DNA from: Zopfochytrium polystomum
Lineage: Eukaryota; Chytridiomycota; Chytridiomycetes; Chytridiales; Chytridiaceae
Reading direction: 5' to 3'
Length of the DNA stretch: 64,000 nucleotides
NCBI GenBank assembly: GCA_025765615.1
Contig: JAIVFJ010000052.1
Coordinates: forward strand, 124,001 to 188,000
Positions 43,501 to 54,512 of the stretch are shown here, one piece after another. Both the position numbers and the translations under genes were made by a program. Below the pieces are notes generated by a model. It was not told the DNA's origin. It worked only from the letters and a program-made list of their open reading frames with translations, and did no database searches. Within the stretch, counting starts at the first letter, position 1. Every line of letters starts with the position of its first letter.

Positions 43501-45854
43501 ATGTCAAGCCAGCGGGTTGACTCTTCCACAACCAGTTGCCAATGTTTTTCACCATGGTGTCCACGTGCGGGCAGTGGGACAGCATCAGTGTGTAAACGAC
43601 CAAGCAGTGTGGTGTTTGGTCTGGAAGTGGAGTGGATAGGCGAAGCTTTCAATTTCCCAACATCACATGTCACGCAGGGAATGTCATGAATGAGGAAAAA
43701 TGAATGACCAACTTTATTCAGATTTGACCAAGTACGCTTCAAAGAAGATAAAGACAGGTGACCAAATTTCTTGTGAAGAGCTCGGACTGCTTCAATGTTC
43801 TGAGGGTTTGGTAAAGGGTCTGGGTCAGTTTGACTTAAAGTTGGAGTTGCAGTTTGCAAAGGAGCAGTTTGCTGTTGCGACTCACCTGGGGCGTCCCCCG
43901 AAGGAGTCGGCGCGTCCCTTCCAAGTTCTGCCCTGTCGAGACCAGTATGTCCCGTCAGAAGAGAAGGGTCCACAACATAAACATTTCCTGTGTCCCTGTG
44001 AGCAATGGTAAAGTCTGAACCATGTACCCGAGGGTGCAATAGGGCTGTGTCTGCTGTGAAAGTCACGTTGTGACCTGTCTGCCGCACGATTTGCTGAACT
44101 GAGAGTAGAGTGTCTGAGAACTCTGGCACATAGAGCGAGTTCCTCATGATGAGAGCTCTTCCGTTAACAAACAGGGTGAAGTCGCCCACTCCAGTGGCAG
44201 TTGTAAAGCCGTCAGCTGTTTTGATCTGCTGGGAGGTGGGCCGCAAGTTTGTGAAGTGCTCTTCACAAGGCGACATTGTCCTGGAAGCCCCAGAGTCAAG
44301 GATGACCTGGTGTGGGTTGCCGCCAGCAAGTCTTGCCATCAGTGCAGTCTCATAGATGCGGCGGTAGGTGACGTTGCGGTAGAGGAAACGTCCAGATTCG
44401 TACATCACTTTGTAGCCGACGTTTGAGACAATGTTGTCAGTGATCCAGTCTGGATCCATTCTGCCGTCAAGAAGTGTAACTGTGAGTTCCACTTCAAATT
44501 CCTCCTCCACCTCAACGGCCTGGCATGTTCCAATTTCAAACTCCCGTGCCGCAAGTGCCCTTTCTACTGAAAGGAAGTCGTCTAGAGCTGAAGTGTCTGC
44601 AAGGCGCGCAGCACCCTCAGTACTGAACTCCAACATTTCGACGTCTTCTGCTTCAGTAGGCAGTGGTGGAGTATCCATCCTGTAGCATTTGTGGGGAGGA
44701 GAATCCTCAGAGGCTGCGCAAGAGGCTTGGTGGTGTTCTTTAGCAGCCACCTCACGTGCAATCTTGGCAGTCTCAGTAGCTTTCTTGGAATCAGCTGGCG
44801 TGGCCTTGGCTTCTTTGGCGTGTGCAGGCTGCTTGCCCTTGGCCTTCTTTGCAGGGCGAGCCGGCTCTGACTTCCCGTGAGGGAACTTGAGGCATTCCTC
44901 GCGAGAGTGTGAGACCCAGATTCCATGAAGGTCACAAGTAGGCTTGCCGTTGAGTGCCTCACCGATCTTGCGCTTCTTGGTTGCCACTGAGGTCTTTGCT
45001 GAAGCAGCTGTTTCCATCTCAGAAGTGCCATGGTGAGCAGAGTGTCTGCTGTTCTTCTCTTTGCTTTGCTGGTACAGCGTGTGGCAGTTTGTCAACTCCT
45101 TGACAAGATCGCTGGTGTTGGCGTAGCCTGACAGCCCCTTGAGAAGATTTTGACGAACGCCAGAGAAGATTTCATGTCCAGGCAGCATTTCCCTTGCTTT
45201 GTGGATGATGGCAGAACGCAGGATGTTTGTCACACCCCTGCAAGTGGTGGCAGTACATTTGAAATGCTTCGGCCAATCCGTGACCAGTGTGGTCAGAGTG
45301 GTGTACCACTCCTGGACTGCCGGACCAGAGTCTCTGGGTTTTGCCAAACGACTGTAAGTCGCAAGCCACTTGTCCTGCTGTGAACCAGTGTGGTCCTGCA
45401 GGGCGTACTTGTCATTGAGCCACTTGTACCGATCAGCGCAGTTGGTGATGTTTGCTGCATTCATGGAGCGCACATCCTCGATGCGCGAGCAGGAGTCGAG
45501 GGTAGCAACCGCCTTGTCGTGTTGGGCCTCAAGCTCCCTGTAGGTCTTGTGTTCTTGGCGTATACCAGTGTGGTACTTGTCGAGGGCAGCGTGGTGCAGA
45601 CGGTACATCTCACTGTACGCAGCCTTGGCCTCCGCCGTTGCAGAGGATTCAGGGGGAGAACCAATACTGGGAGGAGCAGCGCCGATGCCGACCTTGGTGC
45701 AGTGCTCGTTGAACGTACCAAAGTAATCAGGCTTGAGGAAGCTGGCAACAAGATTGTATGCCATGACCGGCTTGATGACTTCTTCCACATGCAATTCCCA
45801 AGCCTGGTAGCCATAAGAAGAGAAGCGGACAGCCTTGGGGGTCGAAGAAGACAT
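40596..45854 (-). CDS. gag-pol: Copia-C1 Gag-Pol polyprotein, intact
   Basis: A single uninterrupted 1752-residue frame. The start at ATG 45854 (MSSSTPKAVRFSSYGYQ) is preferred over upstream non-ATG codons. In order: Gag-like N-terminus, a CX2H...H...C zinc-like cluster (CDLHGIWVSHSREEC), a Lys/Ala-rich stretch, protease VILDSGASRTM, integrase (HKKFGHLS, CVTCDVGK, LHTDAVPL, RCDRGEIF, EFNGLVERQV), RT (LDVETAYLNAKLDIENFMEQ, LYVDDILIF) and RNase H (GYADASYAEEDGRKSRSG, STEAEYFSL, EDNRSTIAIA). This order is Ty1/copia. Gag and Pol share one frame and there is no intron, unlike Copia-A/B. It could still be active if transcribed. Confidence 0.93.
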   Translation of the reverse strand: MSSSTPKAVRFSSYGYQAWELHVEEVIKPVMAYNLVASFLKPDYFGTFNEHCTKVGIGAAPPSIGSPPESSATAEAKAAYSEMYRLHHAALDKYHTGIRQEHKTYRELEAQHDKAVATLDSCSRIEDVRSMNAANITNCADRYKWLNDKYALQDHTGSQQDKWLATYSRLAKPRDSGPAVQEWYTTLTTLVTDWPKHFKCTATTCRGVTNILRSAIIHKAREMLPGHEIFSGVRQNLLKGLSGYANTSDLVKELTNCHTLYQQSKEKNSRHSAHHGTSEMETAASAKTSVATKKRKIGEALNGKPTCDLHGIWVSHSREECLKFPHGKSEPARPAKKAKGKQPAHAKEAKATPADSKKATETAKIAREVAAKEHHQASCAASEDSPPHKCYRMDTPPLPTEAEDVEMLEFSTEGAARLADTSALDDFLSVERALAAREFEIGTCQAVEVEEEFEVELTVTLLDGRMDPDWITDNIVSNVGYKVMYESGRFLYRNVTYRRIYETALMARLAGGNPHQVILDSGASRTMSPCEEHFTNLRPTSQQIKTADGFTTATGVGDFTLFVNGRALIMRNSLYVPEFSDTLLSVQQIVRQTGHNVTFTADTALLHPRVHGSDFTIAHRDTGNVYVVDPSLLTGHTGLDRAELGRDAPTPSGDAPGESQQQTAPLQTATPTLSQTDPDPLPNPQNIEAVRALHKKFGHLSLSSLKRTWSNLNKVGHSFFLIHDIPCVTCDVGKLKASPIHSTSRPNTTLLGRLHTDAVPLPARGHHGEKHWQLVVEESTRWLDIEFLNSLSDAPTRFRSTIERFEQQHGKHITSVRCDRGEIFKDGEFKTWANTRHPPIVLEPSPAFTKEFNGLVERQVNTLKDMAHCMLLESRLPHSFFVYAVRYAAYIKNRVYHSYTKKTPYEAWYGEKPNVDHIRTFGCLVIHRIPKEKRTLKHPDKGAPGIFLGYKGNTLPVVYDLKTQRISEHFHVSFHENVFPGIVRNWRQFLHDSRLKEWGPVQPTAQDFQYLSTSLHTPAMSTDPDVAHPDALLTSQEDDVPPAESQGGDLQPGMLYDASDSEPESIPDEQEIPPRERSTSPDILALPESTGEATNPPIIPREPSGLRDYLALKANLCKLRTKPSIATSPSTYSRKTLRALTARIRKLRIARGQFRELYQTLKAYTVLEPEEVTAYPTERIHQRDLPPLPASHKGAMRSPFAKYWKAAQLSEINSITSKHVWDLVARPKGRKILKPKWVFAYKFDSEGYLERFKARLVGRGYTQIFGQDYNETFSPVVRSSSIRAILAISLLFDLILAGLDVETAYLNAKLDIENFMEQPEGFEIRGADGILLVCLLRKSLYGLHQSGRQWYKTIRDFLVEIGFTQLKTDHCVFVQRHPDGKVKTIITLYVDDILIFSHTEEEIAKILSLIKSKFKIREDLNPKVAVGIQVEKIKDGIFIGQKNYTQHVLEEANYWCDDEGLPVKIKATPMSTTWMHDVDSGKLPQKESEYFRSTLMQLAYLANLTRPDIAYAVNTLAQYQSTPTHSDSLALDRLLRYVRATWDHGLFYQKGDSQMTCITNATLPEVEKAAGISYPEWDEPHGYADASYAEEDGRKSRSGHVFMLCGGAITWYSKKQSVVALSSTEAEYFSLTEAIKEAIWLRMLFQELGMDLNKPTTVFEDNRSTIAIAMNPIHHGRVKHFDVRLHFIRDHLEKKEVQLIHCPTDMMIADLLTKALPAAQHAKLASLMGICSLADLQGVSVVPTLKSAQRLV

Positions 45855-46067
45855 GCTAGGTAGCGGCTTGGTGGACCAGTGGACTTGTTTAGAGCGGTAG
45901 CCCTTTTCTTGTACAGAGCCAAGAGCCCTTTGTTGCCTTAAAGTAGCTGGTGAGCCGGTGCTCACAGACAGGTTGGTCTTGTTTAGAGTCAGAAACCCTT
46001 TTCTTGTAAGAGCAGCAGGGCCCTGTTCGAGCGTACAAATGTGGCCGACGGCTTGTAGGTAGCTTTG

Positions 46068-46197
46068 TGATGAAATCCCACCCAGGACTGGAGGGACTTG
46101 GTGTGTGTGGGGATGAAGAGTGAGAGAGAGAGAGAGAGCAGTGATGATGGAAAAGGGAGAGGAGTGAGAGGATGGAGAGAGGAGAGAGGAGTCTCAA
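46068..46197 (-). repeat. Copia-C1 5' LTR, only its inner 130 bp
   Basis: The TCATCA end of the LTR abuts the C1 leader at 46067. The LTR is cut at 46197, where a plus-oriented LTR begins through the short join CTCAACAG. C1 has therefore lost its own U3 promoter region in normal orientation. Confidence 0.8.
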
Positions 46198-47408
46198 CAG
46201 TTACTGATGATCCCTTTGAGAACTCCATCCAATCACATTGGATGGGGTGTTTGAAGGGCTCAGTAGATTCAATACTTGAATGGGGCGCTCGGAAGGGCTA
46301 ATCTGTTCTCAATAAAAAGAGATAGGCAAAGGCGGCTGTTGTTCTAGCTTTGTTCATCCTACCGGTAGGAACAATGCAATTAGAACATGCACAAAAACGC
46401 GCAAACTACGCACTCTGCAAATGTAACACAGCACAGCAAGCATGCAGAAGCAGTGTACCACTGCCCAATGCTCCGGAATTCCGCTCTCTGCATCGGAATT
46501 CCTCTCTCTGCACCGGAATTCCGCACTCTGCATCGGAATTCCGCTTCCTGATCTGGAATTCCTCTCTCTGCACCGGAATTCCGCTTCCTGATCTGGAATT
46601 CCAGCTTTCCTGCTGTGCTGTGCAATCTGAGCAATGCAACAGGCATTCAGGAATCAGGGATTGCACCAATCACTGCATTTCTAAAAGTGAGATAAAAACT
46701 GAGCTCACCAGAGATTGCACCAATCATTGGATTTCTAAAAACAAGGAAAAAAGCGGCTTGTTTCCCAAACAAGCTTCCTGATTTGGAAACAACCAAACCA
46801 ATTTACAAGCAACTGTTTCTCAAACAAGCTGTAAATTGGTTCCTGGTGGTACTCAGCCCAGACAAAGTGCTCAGCCCAAGGTGGTACTCAGCCCTGGCTG
46901 GTACTTAGCCCTAGGTGGTGCACAGCCCAGGCTGGTACTCAGCCCTGGGTGGTGCTCAGCCCAGGCTGGTACTTAGCCCTGGCTGGTGCTCAGCCCTGAG
47001 TGATGCCCAGCCCTGGGTGGTACTCAGCCCTGAATGGGTACTTAGCCCCGGCTGGGGGTTGGTGCTCAGCCTGTTTTATCTCATTTCTGTGGCCTGCTCT
47101 GTGCAGCCCACTTCTCCCTCTGTTTTCTGATGGCTCCAACCTGCAGGAGTATAAAAGCAGCAACCTCTCACAGAGATCAAACAAGGAATCCAACCCCCTC
47201 CTTGCTGCTTTGACAGAATCCAGTGCAAAACAAGCCACTCTCTCTTCCTCCATTTGCTCTCTCTTCCATCTCTGCCCACTCACTCCTCTCTCCTCTCTAC
47301 ATCCTCTCACTCCTCTCCCTTTTCCATCATCACTGCTCTCTCTCTCTCTCTCTCTCTCTTCATCCCCACACACACCAAGTCCCTCCAGTCCTGGGTGGGA
47401 TTTCATCA
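46198..47408 (+). repeat. Copia-C LTR, plus-oriented, lacking its first ~40 bp
   Basis: Ends TTTCATCA at 47408, next to the CTTTG duplication, and is the right boundary of the inserted block. Nearly identical, inverted, to 39189-40431. Holds AATAAA (46311), seven GGAATTCC units (46485-46592), the minisatellite (46850-47060) and TATAAAAG (about 47151). Confidence 0.85.
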
Positions 47409-47413
47409 CTTTG

Positions 47414-48040
47414 GTTCAGTGAAGCAACAAAGATTCGAACAACTTTTTGGAAAGGGCGGATACGATGGAGAAGTTCTCCCGCTGCTGATTTTGCAAAGCT
47501 GTCAACTCGATGGTATGCTTCAGTGAATCGGGTAATGAAGGCATCTGAGGCTTCAGTTGGTTCCATTTTGATGCGTTCAAAGTCGTCAATGATCTCCTTT
47601 GCGAGTCCCTGGTCTGCTGTGCGGCAAATTATTCCCAATTCACCAACCAACTCATAAGCAAAGTTTCGACCAGGTGTGATTTGGGTGAGAAGGGCTCGAG
47701 AGATGTGGCGGCGAATAATTAGACAGCAATGTGCATTCTGGTTCTGTGTACCAGGAAACCAAGTTACTTTCTCTTGTCCACGAGGCGGAGGCACCAATTG
47801 GAATCTCTGTCCTTGGAATGGTCCATCTCTGATGAGACAGGTTCCAGTGTCGCGGAGGTCTAGTGGATCAATTGCATCATTCTGCTCTGCGTTGATGTGA
47901 CTTGTGTCAATGCAGTGGCGTAAGTCGACATTTTTGTTGGAGAGTTCTGCTGTAAGATCCTCCAACCAGTCACCGAAATTCTCTGGTCCCTCCAAGACGC
48001 TGAAGGACTTGGCAACATACTTGGTTGAGTCAGTAGTCAT
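47414..48040 (-). CDS. gag: Copia-B1 Gag, N-terminal part
   Basis: ATG at 48040 (MTTDSTKYVAKSFSVLEGP). Gag capsid-like sequence with AKEIIDDFERIKMEP, shared with Copia-A, up to ASLNQ at the insertion. It joins 35651-34967 in frame once the insertion and one CTTTG are left out. A second copy of this segment is at 38079-38710. Confidence 0.88.
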
Positions 48041-48639
48041 GCTGTTTTCTCAGGACGATTATGTGTGCCAAGTTTGAAAGGATTTCCTTGGATTTTGGGT
48101 GTGTTGTGAAGGTGGTGTTGCAGCAGATGAAAAGTTGGTTTGTTAGCTTGGTGTGTGTCAGGTAGGGGGGTGGTCGTTGTCTCCAATTGGGGACAAAAAA
48201 TCAAAAATTAATGGTGAGGGTTGGAGGTAATCTGGTGACCCTGAATGGAAAAAGTGGGCGCTTATCGCAAAGGAGAGTGATTTTGGGATCCCGTTGGTGA
48301 CAGTTGTGTAGTCCGGAAGCAGGCCTTTCGAATGATAGCTTGGGATTGGCTGGGGGAGGTCTGGAAGGCCAGCAAATTGAGGTTGAAGTTGGAAAAGTGG
48401 TTGTCAACTTCAGAGGTGGTGTACGCAACGTAGGAGCGTCGGATCCGAGATCAGGTGGGTTCGTTGGAAAGAGGAGATCGAGAGCTTTCCAATGGTAGTA
48501 ACAGAATTGCTGTACGATGTCTGTAGCGTCCGTGATCGATCCCCAAAGTTGGCAGATCTGAAAAGCGTACAGGCTCTTCTACTGATTGGATCTTGTTGAA
48601 ATCAAGGGGGAAGTGATTGGGATGGGTAACAGTTTTGTA

Positions 48640-48878
48640 TGAAAGATTTCGTTGGGCTGGATTGTCTATGGGTTGTGCTGCTGTGGTGATGGGTGGAGTA
48701 CACTACTGAAGGTGGTGGTGGTGGGAGGTTGATCTTGGCTTCTGTCAGTCTTGTGTTTGTCTTTATACAAAACTGTTACAAGGACCATCACTTGCAAAAT
48801 GCTGCAAGTCATCCTTGCAGAGCAGAAACTGGTCAAAGCTCCTGCACACTGCTTACACCAAAAGACCCAAAACTAACA
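48640..48878 (-). repeat. Copia-B1 5' LTR
   Basis: 239 bp, identical to 30604-30842 as read, with TATAAA on the minus strand (about 48763-48768) and the GGCAC duplication at 48879-48883. Confidence 0.92.
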
Positions 48879-48883
48879 GGCAC

Positions 48884-51800
48884 TTCTGAGATGGAAACAG
48901 CTGCTTCAGCAAAGACCTCAGTGGCAACCAAGAAGCGCAAGATCGGTGAGGCACTCAACGGCAAGCCTACTTGTGACCTTCATGGAATCTGGTTCTCGCA
49001 CTCTCGCGAGGAATGCCTCAAGTTCCCTCACGGGAAGTCAGAGCCAGCTCGCCCTGCAAAGAAGGCCAAGGGCAAGCAGCCTGCACACGCCAAAGAAGCC
49101 AAGGCCACACCAGCTGATTCCAAGAAAGCTACTGAGACTGCCAAGATTGCACGTGAGGTGGCCGCTAAAGAACACCACCAAGCCTCTTGCGCAGCCTCTG
49201 AGGACTCTCCTCCCCACAAATGCTACAGGATGGATACTCCACCACCACCTCCTGAAGCAGAAGACATCGAAATGTTGGAGTTCAGTACTGAGGGTGCTGC
49301 GCGCCTTGCAGACACTTCAGCTCTAGACGACTTCCTTTCAGTAGTAAGGGCACTTGCGGCACAGGAGTTTGAAATTGGAACATGCCAGGCTGTTGAGGTG
49401 GAGGAAGATTTGAAGTGGAACTCACAGTTACACTTCTTGATGGCAGAATGGATCCAGACTGGATCACTGACAACATTGTCTCAAACGTCGGCTACAAAGT
49501 GATGTACAAATCTGGACGTTTCCTCTACCGCAACATCACCTACCGCCGCATCTATGAGACTGCACTGATGGCAAGACTTGCTGGCAGCAACCCACACCAG
49601 GTCATCCTTGACTCTGGGGCTTCCAGGACGATGTCGCCTTGTGAGAAACACTTCACAAACTTGCGGCCACCTCCCAGCAGATCAAAACAGCTGACGGCTT
49701 TACAACTGCCACTGGAGTGGGCGACTTTACCCTGTTCGTTAACGGAAGAGCTCTCATCATGAGGAACTCGCTCTATGTGCCAGAGTTCTCAGACACTCTA
49801 CTCTCGGTTCAGCAAATCGTGCGGCAGACAGGTCACAACGTGACTTTCACAGCAGACACAGCCCTATTACATCCTCGGGTACATGGTTCAGACTTTACCA
49901 TTGCTCACAGGGACACAGGGAATGTTTATGTTGTGGACCCTTCTCTTCTGACGGGACATACTCGTCTCGACAGGGCAGAACTTGGAAGGGACGCGCCGAC
50001 TCCTTCGGGGGACGCCCCAGGTGAGTCGCAACAGCAAACTGCTCCTTTGCAAACTGCAACCCCAACTTTAAGTCAAACTGACCCAAACCCTTTACCAAAC
50101 CCTCAGAACATTGAAGCAGTCCGAGCTCTTCACAAGAAATTTGGTCACCTGTCTTTATCTTCTTTGAAGCGTACTTGGTCAAATCTGAATAAAGTTGGTC
50201 ATTCATTTTTCCTCATTCATGATATTCCCTGCATGACATGTGATGTTGGGAAATTGAAAGCTTCGCCTATCCACTCCACTTCCAGCCCAAACACCACACT
50301 GCTTGGTCGTTTACACTGATGCTGTCCCACTGCCCGCACGTGGACACCATGGTGAAAAACATTGGCAACTGGTTGTGGAAGAGTCAACCCGTTGGCTTGA
50401 CATTGAGTTTCTCAACTCTTTGTCCAACGCGCCAACAAGATTCCGGTCTATGATCGAAAGGTTTGAACAACAACATGGCAAACATATCACATCTGTGCAC
50501 TGTGACAGGGGGGAAATCTTCAAAGATGGAGAATTCAAAACTTGGGCCAATACTCAGCATCCTCCTATTGTTTTAGAACCTAGTCCTGCATTCACCAAGG
50601 AATTCAATGGGCTGGTAGAACGTCAGGTCAACACTCTCAAAGATATGGCACACTGCATGCTCTTAGAGTCACGATTGCCCCACTCTTTCTTTGTGTATGC
50701 AGTCCGCTACGCAGCATACATCAAGAACAGGGTTTACCACTCTTACACTAAGAAAACACCTTACGAAGCTTGGTATGGTGAAAAGCCAAATGTTGATCAC
50801 ATCCTCACCTTTGGCTGTTTGGTTATCCACTGTATCCCAAAGGAAAAGCGAACGCTTAAACATCCTGACAAAGGGGCGCCAGGCATATTCTTAGGGTATA
50901 AAGGAAACACTCTTCCAGTTGTCTACGACTTGAAAACCCAGAGAATATCGGAACACTTCCATGTCTCCTTTCACGAAAATGTTTTTCCTGGCATTGTGCG
51001 GAACTGGAGACAGTTCCTTCATGACTCCCGCTTGAAGGAATGGGGACCAGTCCAACCCACAGCTCAGGATTTCCAATATCTTTCCACCTCGTTGCATACC
51101 CCCGCTATGTCCACTGATCCAGATGTGGCACATCCTGACGCTCTATTTGACCCACAAGAAGACGATGTACCACCTGCAGAATCACAGGGGGGAGATCTAC
51201 TGCCAGGTATGCTATACGACGCTTCTGATTCTGAACCAGAGTCAATACCTGATGAACAGGAAATCCCTCCAAGGGAGCGCTCAACTTCCCCTGACATTCT
51301 AGCTTTGCCAGAGTCAACAGGGGAGGCAACAAATCCCCCAATCATACCACGAGAGCCATCAGGTTTACGTGACTACCTGGCATTGAAGGCAAACCTTTGT
51401 AAACTACGAACAAAACCATCAATTGCCACAAGTCCTTCCACTTACAGTCGGAAAACACTCCGCGCTTTAACTGCAAGAATCCGTAAACTACGAATAGCAC
51501 GGGGACAATTTCGTGAACTCTACCAAACGCTCAAAGCATACACTGTGCTTGAGCCGGAGGAAGTCACAGCATATCCAACAGAAAGGATCCACCAGCGGGA
51601 CTTACCGCCACTCCCTGCTTCGCATAAAGAGGCCATGCGTTCTCCTTTTGCAAAGTATTGGAAGGCAGCTCAACTCTCAGAGATCAATTCGATCACGTCA
51701 AAGCATGTCTGGGATTTAGTGGCTCGACCTAAAGGGCGTAAGATACTCAAGCCCAAATGGGTTTTTGCCTACAAGTTTGACAGTGAAGGGTACCTTTCTT

Positions 51801-53274
51801 TGGTCAGGACTGCAATGAGACCTTCTCCCCTGTCGTCTGCAGCTCCTCCATAAGGGCAATCCTTGCTATCTCGTTGCTGTTTGACCTCATACTTGCAGGC
51901 CTTGATGTCGAAACCGCATACTTGAACGCCAAACTGGACATTGAAAACTTCATGGAACAACCAGAAGGCTTTGAGATACGTGGTGCAGACGGGATACTTC
52001 TTGTCTGTTTACTCAGGAAGAGTCTGTACGGACTGCACCAGTCTGGTCGACAGTGGTACAAAACAATCCGCGACTTCCTAGTAGAAATTGGATTTACGCA
52101 ATTGAAGACTGACCACTGTGTCTTTGTGCAAAGGCACCCTGATGGAAAGGTCAAGACCATCATCACTCTATACGTAGATGACATCCTCATCTTCAGTCAC
52201 ACTGAAGAAGAAATTGCCAAAATTCTTTCTCTGATCAAATCAAAGTTCAAAATCCGCGAGGACCTCAACCCAAACTTGCTGTTGGCATCCAAGTTGAGAA
52301 AATCAAAGATGGAATCTTTATTGGACAGAAAAACTACACACAGCACGTCTTGGAGGAAGCAAACTACTGGTGTGACAATGAAGGCTTACCTGTCAAAATC
52401 AAAGCAACTCCCATGTCCACGACATGGATACACGATGTGGACTCTGGAAAACTTCCACAAAAAGAGTCAGAATACTTCCGAAGCACACTCATGCAACTTG
52501 CTTACCTTGCAAACTTGACGCGCCCTGACATTGCGTATGCTGTGAATACACTTGCACAATACCAGTCTGCTCCAACCCATTCAGATTCCCTTGCGCTTGA
52601 CAGATTGCTGCGATATGTCCGCGCTACCTGGGATCATGGACTTTTCTACCAGAAGGGAGACTCCCAGATGACATGCATCACCAATGCAACGCTCCCAGAG
52701 GTAGAGAAAGCTGCGGGTATTTCTTACCCAGAGTGGGATGAACCACATGGCTACGCTGATGCCAGCTATGCTGAAGAGGATGGACGCAAGTCGAGGTCAG
52801 GGCATGTGTTCATGCTTTGCGGGGGTGCTATTACATGATACAGCAAGAAACAATCAGTAGTCGCTTTGTCCTCAACCAAGGCGGAATACTTCTCCCTTAC
52901 TGAGGCCATCAAAGAGGCAATCTGGCTACGAATGCTCTTCCAGGAGCTGGGTATGGATTTAAATAAGCCCACCACTGTTTATGAAGACAATCGTTCAACA
53001 ATAGCTATTGCTATGAATCCAATACACCATGGTCGGGTCAAACACTTTGACGTGAGGTTGCATTTCATACGGGACCACTTGGAGAAAAAGGAGGTTCAAC
53101 TCATTCATTGCCCAACGGACATGATGATTGCCGACCTTCTCACCAAAGCTCTTCCCGCAGCTCAACATGCAAAGCTTGCATCACTGATGGGAACTTGCAG
53201 GCTCGCCGACCTCCAAGGTGTAAGCATGGTGCCCACGCTCAAATCAGCACAACGCTTAGTCTAAAGGCTCTCTC
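48884..53274 (+). pseudogene. gag-pol: Copia-C2 Gag-Pol, remainder, decayed
   Basis: Resumes with TSEMETAASAKTS and follows C1 to the RNase H end. Defects relative to C1: one-base loss near 49407, one-base loss near 49667, two-base loss near 50316, about 50-bp deletion near 51792, a one-base loss in the 52270s and a TGG-to-TGA stop at about 52835. Several CG-to-CA changes (for example near 50500 and 50556) suggest ageing. Protease VILDSGASRTM, integrase and YVDDILIF are still readable. Confidence 0.87.
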
Positions 53275-53286
53275 TGGCTTCTCCAG

Positions 53287-53353
53287 CTACACTTGTGGGT
53301 TCATGCAGGTTTTCACAAGTGTAGGGGGGTACATGGGTGGGTTCGAGTCCCAC
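53287..53353 (+). other. Copy of the hairpin and T-arm-like stem-loop in Copia-C2
   Basis: Stem CTACACTTGTG (53287-53297) with CACAAGTGTAG (53314-53324), then GTGGG-TTCGAGT-CCCAC (53337-53353). Both stems are unchanged from C1 although the neighbouring coding region has decayed. Confidence 0.6.
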
Positions 53354-53428
53354 TGCTTGGCTGGCATTGTTGGACAGCCATGTACTCCAGGAGAAACAGT
53401 TGCCCCCTCTCTTTCTATTGCGGGGGTG

Positions 53429-54512
53429 TGTTGAGATTCGACCTACAGGGTACACTACGCCCGTTACTGATGATCCCTTTGAGAACTCCATCCAATCACA
53501 TTGGATGGGGTGTTTGAAGGGCTCAGTAGATTCAATACTTGAATGGGGCGCTCGGAAGGGCTAATCTGTTCTCAATAAAAAGAGATAGGCAAAGGCGGCT
53601 GTTTTTCTAGCTTTGTTCATCCTACTGGTAGGAACAATGCAATTAGAACATGCACAAAAATGCTCAAACTACGCACTCTGCACATATAACACAGCACAGC
53701 AAGCATGCAGAAGCAGTGTACCACTGCCCAATGCTCCGGAATTCCACTCTCTGCACCAGAATTCCGCACTCTGCATCAGAATTCCGCTTCCTGATCTGGA
53801 ATTCCAGCTTTCCTGCTGTGCTGTGCAATCTGAGCAATGCAACAGGCATTTATGAATCAGGGATTGCACCAATCACTGCATTTCTAAAAGTGAGATAAAA
53901 ACTGAGCTCACCAGAGATTGCACCAATCATTGGATTTCTAAAAACAAGGAAAAAAGCGGCTTGTTTCCCAAACAAGCTTCCTGATTTGGAAACAACCAAA
54001 CCAATTTACAAGCAGCTGTTTCTCAAACAAGCTGTAAATTGGTTCCTGGTGGTACTCAGCCCAGACAAAGTACTCAGCCCTGGGTGGTGCACAGCCCAGG
54101 CTGGTACTCAGCCCTGGCTGGTATTCAGCCCTGAGTGATGCCCAGCCCTGGGTGGTACTCAGCCCTGAATGGGTACTTAGCCCAGGCTGGGGGTTGGTGC
54201 TCAGCCTGTTTTATCTCATTTCTGTGGCCTGCTCTGTGCAGCCCACTGCTCCCTCTGTTTTCTGATGGCTCCAACCTGCAGGAGTATAAAAGCAGCAACC
54301 TCTCACAGAGATCAAACAAGGAATCCAACCCTCCTTGTTGCTTTGACAGAATCCAGTGCAAAACAAGCCAATCTCTCTTTCTCCATTTGCTCTCTCTTCC
54401 ATCTCTGCCCACTCACTCCTCTCTCCTCTCTCCATCCTCTCACTCCTCTCGCTTTTCCATCATCACTGCTCTCTCTCTCTCTCTCTTCGTCCCCACACAC
54501 ACCAAGTCCCTC
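53429..54512 (+). repeat. Copia-C2 3' LTR, truncated at its end
   Basis: TGTTGAG at 53429. It has four GGAATTCC-type units (two mutated to AGAATTCC), a shorter GGGCTGAG minisatellite and TATAAAAG at about 54284. It matches other LTR-C copies to CAAGTCCCTC at 54512, then ends about 34 bp short. Confidence 0.85.

Larger units (their letters stand above)
35657..47408. mobile_element. Rearranged Copia-C block inserted in B1 gag
   Basis: Outer ends are TGTTGAG (35657) and TTTCATCA (47408), the two termini of the Copia-C LTR in plus orientation, with CTTTG on both sides (35652-35656 and 47409-47413). Inside are several LTR-C copies in both orientations, a Copia-A LTR, a second copy of the B1 gag start and leader, and the intact C1 gene on the minus strand. 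It began as one plus-oriented insertion, to judge by its ends, and was later inverted or recombined. Confidence 0.75.
30604..48878 (-). mobile_element. Copia-B1: full-length copia element, split by an 11.75-kb insertion
   Basis: Minus-strand element with 239-bp LTRs at 48640-48878 (5') and 30604-30842 (3') that I read as identical, flanked by GGCAC duplications inside Copia-C2. Without the insertion 35657-47408 and its duplicated CTTTG, it is about 6.5 kb. Gag, protease-integrase and RT-RNase H are all open, so it may have been functional until interrupted. It is the same kind of element as Copia-A: same domain order, same -1 overlap and same intron-like block, with closely similar proteins. 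Confidence 0.9.

Noticed and set aside
45855..45965. Non-ATG start of the Copia-C1 frame at 45965
   Set aside because: No ATG there; the first in-frame ATG at 45854 gives the same Gag start as seen in C2 (29773).
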